Origin: Theristus sp. LFF4_11
Taxonomy: Eukaryota; Nematoda; Chromadorea; Monhysterida; Xyalidae
Length of the DNA stretch: 64,000 nucleotides
Assembly (NCBI GenBank): GCA_030248135.1
Contig: JASANC010004066.1
Span: forward strand, 1 to 64,000
Reading direction: 5' to 3'
Position numbers and translations under genes: made by a program. This document shows positions 56,861 to 64,000 of this stretch, in pieces; within the stretch, counting starts at the first letter, position 1; every line of letters begins with the position of its first letter. The notes under the pieces are model-generated. The model did no database searches. It was not told the origin of the DNA and saw nothing but the letters and a program-made list of their open reading frames with translations.

Positions 56861-57128
56861 TACAGTATGGCCGAATAAATGAGGCAGTCCATCAAGGCGC
56901 GATCAGCCGCAGACTAGGAGTTGTCTTTTTCAAAAAAGCCAACATAATTCCCAATCATGTGTACAAGGGATAAAGAATGAACAGAATAGCGCGGACAATC
57001 CATTAGTTTAAAAAACGCGTCAAATTTTGCACACAATTCAGTTTCTGAACGTGTTTTTTTCTTTCATTCAAAATTCGCGCGCTCCTTGCACCCTGAAAAA
57101 GCTGCCATGTTTAACCGGCCATACCGTA
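56861..57128 (+). repeat. Repeat J, copy 3
   Basis: It contains gtatggccgaataaatgag, gactaggagttgtctttttc and cgcgcgctccttgcaccctg, and ends near ggccataccgtac. The start and end words (agtatggcc / ggccatac) are inverted, so J may be a MITE of about 270 bp. It lies just upstream of TOP3B. Confidence 0.7.
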
Positions 57129-58944
57129 CTTAATACAATGTAACCCAGATGGATGTTTCTGTGACTGCCAGAGTTCTTTATCTAGACAAGAAATTTGTTA
57201 ATCTCGTTGTGAAAAAGAAAAACACTTCAACACATACATTGTATACATAGAAAAACACTTCGCACACATCATACAAAACGCACGAACTCTGTATCACATT
57301 ACAACGTTGTTTTGCATATCGTAAAAAAACATGTGGCGAACAAAAACCAGGAAAAGCCAAGCTGAAAAGGCTGAAGCTGAACATAAGGAAACCAACAATA
57401 GCGAATCAACAGATGTTTTTAAAGAGCTTTGTGAAAAAAGCAGCTAGAGCATCAAAAATGCACATGAGAACGCAAGCAGACACGCAAGAAGATGACGGAC
57501 TCAACGAACATAAAACCTTCTCAGAATCATGTTTCGCATTTCCACATGTGCATCGAAGGTCTCGTTGATGTGCAATGTTGCCATTGAATCCAAGGGAGCA
57601 TTACTCAGGCACTGTCTCTGATTGTAAAACCATGCATCGCCAGAAAACGTAAACAAGTTTGGCATTTTTCACACGACTGTGGCACAGCACAACATGCTGA
57701 ATGTTTGGAAGTGAACAACTTTTCCAGTAGTTAGTTCTCAACACAAACACTTTTTTCGTTGGCATGTTGCCTTCAGTGTAAAAATTTAGTTCATGGCTGT
57801 TTGTTATACCGGGTGGGCAAAAACTGACAAGCACTAGTGTTCATAATTTATTTCCAGCATTTTTTTTAAAATTTCACGTTCCCAAAAGTCATAAAGAAAC
57901 CGTGAAATTATGCACATGGCCGCAAAACACAAAAAATGAGAAAAGTTAAAAGTCAACATTTTAAATTTAACAGCTTCCGAATAGCAACAGCTTAGTAAAT
58001 ATAAAATTTTAAGCAGGTAAACAAAATTTCCAACTTTTTAGAGTACCTGTACCAACTTCAGCTCTATCCGTTAATGTTTGGTATGAACTGTAGCCAAATG
58101 AAAATGTGTCCATAATTCTGGACCACCCTGTATATTGTGTAACTGCTAACTTCAGGTTGATATGGTAAACGTCAGTTGACTTTGGAACATGAAAAACTAA
58201 CCGCTTCGCAAACAACTGTGATTGATACGTGCCAGCAAAAACACACTCCACAATGCAGAACAAAAAGTACCGCGCAACTTCCCATATATGTACCTGATTT
58301 TAATCAGCCAACATAAACGCAGTGCACTGTATCCTGACAAGGTGATCGAAATCAATCAAAAAACAGCGTGTGCAATGTGTGTGGACGGCATGACATCCAA
58401 GAAAATGGATAATGTCTTTTCAATTAATAATATTGCCTTTTTCTGATTACCCAACACATGATATGTGTGCTTCTTTTCAAATTCAGGCCTATGTTGCATG
58501 TAAACAAGAAGTTGGTGAAAACTAAAAAAACCTAAGAGTACCAGTCAGTGTAAAAAAATCGAATCCAAACATACAGATAAGGCAAGTCGGTTAAAAATAA
58601 ATAAATGAAAATACGTTGCCTAAGAATAACACTGACATCATTAAAAAATAAAACATCACAACAAAACTATAAATCATCACTGAAATCAAATCACACGACG
58701 ACGTGAAGTACCCACAAAATCAGTCGAGCGAGAACACGAAAAGAACTCATAAGAATTAAAACGTTCGTACTCAAAGCGAACCACGCACGTAGGCGTCGCT
58801 CTCGCCCACCACCTTTTACCGCACTATGCAACACTGATCTTTATAAACTGCTGTCAAACTTAAAAAAACACCAAAAAATCACTGGCGTCGTTTTACATCA
58901 GTGATAGGAAACAACAAAACCTGCCAAATTTAGCGCAGTAACTT
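57129..58944. other. Intergenic stretch, no gene supported
   Basis: AT-rich DNA between the 5' end of TOP3B and the 3' end of DDI1, both on the minus strand. Short frames (57601-57834, 58009-58263) carry no motif. At about 57800-58160 words such as ataccgggtgggcaaaaac and ggaccaccctgtata resemble worn mariner-type termini, but I see no matching interior. Confidence 0.4.
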
Positions 58945-61305
58945 TCACGTGTTCTTCGGCAACGCCTTTGTCAACAAGCCGACCGTGGCCTTCTGCAAGT
59001 CGCCACCATAGAGCTGCAGTTGCTCCATGGCTGCTGAACGCTCGAAGCCCATTTCGGTCAGCTTCTTCAGCTTCGTTTCCAGGTCAACGCTTTGCTGGGT
59101 TGCTGAGAATAACGGAGACTGACACGAATGGAATGAATATAAAAAAAAACAGCCGACGCAAACTAGTAAATCACGCAATTATTGCTCTGCTAACATGCAG
59201 TTCTATGTGGCCCAGCGGATGCGGACGCCGCTTGCGCAGGCTTGTGCGTGCTGGCCACAGAGTCAACGTTTGCCAACTGGCCGGCGTGTGCAGCGGACTC
59301 TGCGAGTGCCCTTCCGAGCTGCGGCTCTTCGTGCGCACCGGCGGCTGTGCCGGCTGCGTGCGGCGAATGCTGTGCCGCATCGGGGTGCCGTGCGTACGCG
59401 GGAAGCTCGCTTTCGCCAAGGAACTGCGTTCGAGTGCCGGTCGTGCCGATCACCAGTTGATCTGGAAAAATGCGTGGCACTGGAATTATGGAGCCAACCG
59501 AAGTTACGGCAAACAGCAATAGCATTACGTCAGCTTTCGGATAGAACGGTGCTTAACAGCATTATGTCAGCTTTTGGATAGCGCGCTGCCTAGCTAACAC
59601 TCTGCAGACATACATACTACCACACTTCGATTAGCTGAGTCACCATGTTACACATCTGCAACCAATCAACTTGCCGCGCCATTCAAAACCAAAGCGCAGT
59701 CTGTGTGCGCTGGTGATTCACGACCTGTTGTTGGCTTGTTGATCCATACAGCCTTGTTGAAAATTGAAACATGCAACTTTTCAAACAACGAGAACATCGA
59801 GCCATGTGCAACGCACTGTGCGACAGATCAACGATGCACTGGTGTCTCTTGAGCATGTCCAATCCCAACAGCACGTCCATCGTTTGCTCTTCGAGCACTG
59901 TGAACGACGTCGGTAGAAATGTGTCCTCGATTTCCAATTGAGCTGCAACGCAGAATACGCATCAACCATCACAATTACAATCAACAAATAAAAAACACAT
60001 AAAGCAGCGCAAAATGACATTGTGCCCGGCCGGGCAATTACCAAAGAATGTCGCACGAACCAACGTGAATGCGTCCAATGATCTTTTGCGTTCCGACGCC
60101 CTTTGCAACGCCCTGGAATCGTTCGTCAACCAATCGCATTATGTTGCACCGTTTCGCGCACTCCATCGACATGATCGTCGTTTGCGCACCTGGCCAAAAA
60201 AGCTGGACAATGAACGAGATGTAAACAAGGTGATCTCACTTGACCGGATATTCAGGACAGAGGACGGAGCAACTTGGTATGATAATTACAACAGTGCAAC
60301 TTTCACGACAGCACTGCACAGTTGCGATTGAACACATCAGTTGCAACACAATTGTTTGTCAATCGAGTACTACCGAATCATTCATACCAACCGCTGTCCA
60401 CAAACGCCTTCAACTCGTGTCCGTTCACGCGACATCTGATGTAGAGCATGATCACCTGGCCGAACGCTTCGGGCATGTGCTCGATGGCAGACTCAAGGGT
60501 GCTCTGGATGTTTTGTTGTCTGCAAATCGTTGCAACGCACAACCGATTAAAAAACAAATTGCAAGCTGGAATTTAACAGCATAATGAAGCGAACGGTCGC
60601 CCCGTGACGTCACTCACAAAGTGCTTCCAAAGAACGCACCTAATTTCCCGCTCAATGAGTTGCTGTGCCTCTGCGCTGAACGGATCGGCCATGGCGCGCA
60701 TGCGGTTCTCCATTTCTTGGCGGCGTTCTTCTAACGATTTTCTTATCAGTTCTCGAACGAGTCCTAAATTGCGTACAACACTGAATTCAATTCCAAGTGA
60801 AGTGGACACGTTCGAAAAATGCAAATAGTTTATAAAGTGTTACACGATTATCTTGATTTATTTTTGTTTCACTGGAAGAGAGAAGTTGAGTGTGAGCTTA
60901 TTATTCTATGTCGTCTATTATGTATGTCGTTTAGTGATTGGATTTATATGATATTTATAGCTTGCGTGGATATGTTCAGTGAACTTGTTTAGAGGAGAGT
61001 TTTATACTGAGCTGGTCTTGGAGGCAACGTTTTCTAAGCTGGTCTCGGGGCAACAACGTTTTCTTTACTATCTGTGCCAAAAAAATCTGAAATTCCAACA
61101 CCTTCGTCGTTTCTTTCCAGCGCCTCAGCCATCGCCGGGTTCGATTCGCGAAATCGTGACTTGAAATGAGCGTCATTTTTGTAGGTTTGCTTGAGTTCGG
61201 TGACTGCTTGCTCGATGCTGGCTTGCATGCTCTGCGGGGCGTGGTGGTTGGTGGCAGATGAACTGGCAGCACTCGGTGGCACGCGAATTTGCGACCAGTC
61301 AAACT
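58945..61305 (-). CDS. DDI1: DDI1/DDI2 homologue (retropepsin-like ubiquitin shuttle protease)
   Basis: Seven exons with agreeing phases: 61102-61305 ([23 protein letters not shown]), 60640-60763 ([13 protein letters not shown]), 60392-60519 ([21 protein letters not shown]), 60061-60189 ([32 protein letters not shown]), 59817-59942 ([33 protein letters not shown]), 59195-59461 ([13 protein letters not shown], then an Ala/Pro-rich linker) and 58945-59102 ([18 protein letters not shown], a UBA domain). The active-site triad DSG is encoded across the exon 3/4 junction, followed by A-Q as in the family. DDI proteins bind ubiquitin chains and cleave selected substrates such as Nrf1-type factors for the proteasome. 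The N-terminal ubiquitin-like domain was not found: exon 1 here starts at an acceptor, so the true first exons lie upstream. A start-like MQQLDVVVLV before gtgaga at about 61550 is a weak candidate. Confidence 0.93.
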
Positions 61306-61969
61306 CTGAACAAAAACCCAACAACCGTTGACAAGTGAGTTTCGTTGACGACAACAACAGAACAACTGCGTAATTAATGGAGTGTAGTTTTGTAATTCCA
61401 CGTATAGTTCAATCTTTTGTCAAAACCTGCATATCTTTGTACATAAATACTTCATAGAGAAAAACTAACTGCAGCGATTAGTGCCAAAGACGTTTTTGAC
61501 ATTAGTATTTTCCCGTTTTCTCACAAGGACAACTACATCCAGCTGTTGCATGGTCGTTCTCTTTCATGTGTGGGTGGGAGGGAGTGTACCCCACAGTCCC
61601 CAGTGGTCAGTTTTATAAAAGTGAGGAGTGTCTGAAAAGTGAGCAATTTTACTCCAGGGTGATGCAAAAGTCAGATCAAAGTCCAATTGAACAATTGCAC
61701 CAAAAAGTTCTTTTTTGACCAGATTCATATTGGATTGATATTTCTGTAAAATTCAGTGAATTAAGTAACACTGCCGAGGCCGGTTCATCATTTTTTCAGG
61801 ACTTGTCTCACGTTCTGACTCATGAAACAGATTTCCGCTGCGCGCCATGTTTTTGAGTTATGAAAAGGTGGAAAGTTCGAACCCACACAATGGAGAAATT
61901 AAAGTGACCAATAACATCTAATGGTCTACTCCCTCCAGAGCCGAGAGTAAATTGAGCTCGGGGCAGTAC

Positions 61970-64000
61970 TAGGGTTAGGGGCTTTGAAAAATTTTTTTTG
62001 TTTTTATTTTTTTGTTTTTTTAAACTAAAAAAAAATTTGAAAAATTTTTCTTCTACTTTGCTCTGAAAATTCGATTTATGGCATAATTTTTTGAAAGTTC
62101 AAACCAAATTTTCTTCCCAACTTCTTTGTGTACAGGGTGGGCCAAAAAAAGGTTCCATTTTCAAACTGCTGCCACTGGCTGGTGTTTCAATATTATGAGC
62201 TGAAATTTTCAGCATTGATAAAACATGTGATGCCATTTTTCTGACAAATTTTTTTTCCAGTTTGGTCAATTAGATTCAGTTTTACAGCACAATGTTTAAA
62301 AATTCTCAAATTTTCAAAAAAAGCGGATTTTTAACCAAGAATTTCACAAGGAATCATTGCTCATAGACATCGAAATCATCATCAAGGTTCTCGTCGGGCA
62401 GCGGCTAAATTCCAAAGTGGCTCGCCTCGTCGATTTTGCTGGACTGCGCGTGAACATTGCGACCACAGTGTCTTTGAATGCAGCAGCAATCCATGGTCGA
62501 CCGTATCCACTCTTTCGGTAAAACACGTTGCCATGCTCAAACATATTGGTGTGCCACCACAAAAGAACGGACTTCGTGGTTGGCAAATCCTCGTGGCGAC
62601 CAAAAATTGAATTTTATGCGAAACTGGCGAGGCGAGTCACTGCAAAAAAACTTTCAGATTGCTCCCACCAGATAGCACACCAGACCCGTTGTTCTGCTGT
62701 CCACTTAACCATGACGAAACTGCAGAAAACTGAAATTGAAACACTGTTTTTATTCAAACCGAAGAAAAACTTTTCAAAAGAAACAAATTAACAGACAGAG
62801 CAACACACGAAACAAAAAGTCAACTGAACAATTCTTTCTGTCGCAGTCGCATGGCTGCTGACTCGAGTCCGTTGTGAAACATCAGAATTTCGCTCGAGCA
62901 GCTCAAATGCAATTCAAGTGTGAAGCCTTTCCACTCTGAGCGCATGATTTGAACTATCAATACCCCGGGTATCCAAAAAGACCCATTTGTCACCTTCGCA
63001 ACAGTTTCAAAATTGAATCACGCATCTTGATACTATTTTTTCTTGCACTCATTTCAGTCAATTTGTTGATTTTTCGAGTATTTTAGAAAATCTGCCACAG
63101 TGAGTGCTAGGAATTATATATCGGAAAAATTTTTTTGTCAGTAAAATGGCATCACATGTTTTATCAGTGCTGAAAATTTCAGCTCATAATATTAAAACAC
63201 CAGCCAGTGACAGCAGTTTGAAAATAGAACCTTTTTTTGGCCCACCCTGTACTTAGGTAAATGTCATTATTTGGTCATTTTGATCGACGTACTCCATGTT
63301 TTTCGATTTGGATGACTTCTAGAGTCAATTTTTAGCGTTGAAATGACTTAACTGAATTGAAATATCGTTTCAGAAATCGTTTTCTTGCAACTTAGAACAT
63401 GTTTTTCAGTCGGTAGGCCATGAGATTAACATAGTATCATGTTGATTGGCGTATGTTATAGGTCTACAATGGAGTTGTGCGATATATTGTTAAACAATTG
63501 GAGCGGAGGTGTTGGTTAATACCACATCACACGACCGTTTTTCAGATACCCGATAACATGGCCACATGTTAAAACTTGCGTGCCAAGCTAAACTAACGTG
63601 TTAAACTTGCGTCTGTCAGTTGCCCGCAACGTGATCGCGAAATCATGGTACGTGTTTTCGATACGATGATTTGAAGAGTGGGCTCTCGCCATGTGGCAGA
63701 TAGCATAGCTGGTTGAACCTGAAACTAAGTGTCTTGGGGGGGGGGCGACCGGGTCGACAGGGGTTGCCGACTTAGCTACAGCAAACAGGAATTTTTGAAC
63801 ACAGTCAAATTTTGGTAATTTTCTAAAGAGGAACAACTAAGAACGGTTTAATATTCAAATACACGTCAAAAATTGTCCTGTTTTACTGTTGAAAATGCAA
63901 CTTTCCCTCTATGAAATGGACATAATTTCAATAAAACACGATTTTCGCTCTTGTAGTTTTCCGGATTGTTCTGGAAATAGTCTTGCTGAACTCAGCTCGA
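61970..64000 (+). repeat. Repeat A copy (A5), interrupted and cut by the window end
   Basis: It starts tagggttaggggctttg and stops inside gaactcagctcga at the window edge, within about 120 bp of the expected terminus. Removing the mariner-like element at 62133-63249 restores ctttgtg-ta-cttaggtaaatg, as in A4 and A3. The 61306-61969 interval before it shows no supported exon apart from the weak one mentioned under DDI1. Confidence 0.85.
62133..63249 (-). mobile_element. Mariner/Tc1-like element with broken transposase
   Basis: The termini cagggtgggccaaaaaaagg and cctttttttggcccaccctg are perfect inverted repeats, flanked by TA. Their inner continuations (tttcaaactgctgccactgg and its mirror) extend the inverted repeat to well over 80 bp with few mismatches. 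Minus-strand frames at 62344-62700 contain the words TRSPAKSTRRATLEF and WWEQSE, like the N-terminal helix-turn-helix region of Tc1/mariner-type transposases, but broken by stops and frame changes. No DDE/DDD catalytic region is readable. Length is 1117 bp. Confidence 0.85.

Noticed and set aside
57780..58140. Second mariner-like element from the words accgggtgggcaaaaac and ggaccaccctgta
   Set aside because: The two words are not exact mirror images, the interior does not pair, and no TA-flanked boundary or transposase is readable.
58968..59581. Long plus-strand frames (184 and 128 codons)
   Set aside because: They are antisense shadows of the GC-rich DDI1 linker and UBA exons.

Overview
The window reads as animal nuclear DNA: protein families are split into short exons by GT-AG introns, introns are full of small DNA transposons, and there are no bacterial-style operons. 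Two families point to a nematode: a carbohydrate sulfotransferase of the type expanded in worms, and a Cys-rich protein resembling chondroitin proteoglycan 4. The species cannot be named. The background is AT-rich, but large blocks are dominated by G/C homopolymer runs, where base counts and therefore reading frames are unreliable.

Recognisable genes. All on the minus strand except the ankyrin gene: a divergent GLUT-like sugar transporter (10898-14649), a Cys-rich secreted protein group (18225-21724), a carbohydrate sulfotransferase (26735-28107), a possible Oxa1/COX18-like exon (28702-29142), a complete flower/CACFD1 gene (32914-37083, five exons, 174 residues), topoisomerase III-beta (49857-56574) and DDI1/DDI2 (58945-61305, seven exons found, 5' end missing). 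An ankyrin-repeat gene lies on the plus strand (46027-48170), convergent with topoisomerase III-beta. Exon phases were checked by hand and agree across flower and across the DDI1 exons.

Mobile DNA. A hAT element with a broken transposase (34899-36427) has a perfect 8-bp target duplication and lies inside flower intron 2. Two further short elements of hAT type (34091-34853 and 31476-31879) also have perfect 8-bp duplications, and both sit in members of one palindromic MITE family (H). A mariner/Tc1-like element (62133-63249) is nested in a larger repeat (A), and a TA-flanked MITE (E) is nested in another (F); intact copies elsewhere in the window show the empty sites.

Repeat blocks. Positions 4400-9200, 16250-17200 and 37180-44670 are mosaics of several interspersed families (A, B, C, D, K) carrying long poly-G/poly-C runs. 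Repeat A ends in CTAGGGTTAGGG and repeat B in AGGGTTGTTA, both inverted at their two ends. The remaining intergenic stretches, notably 21800-26700 and 57130-58940, are AT-rich and hold nothing I can call with confidence.
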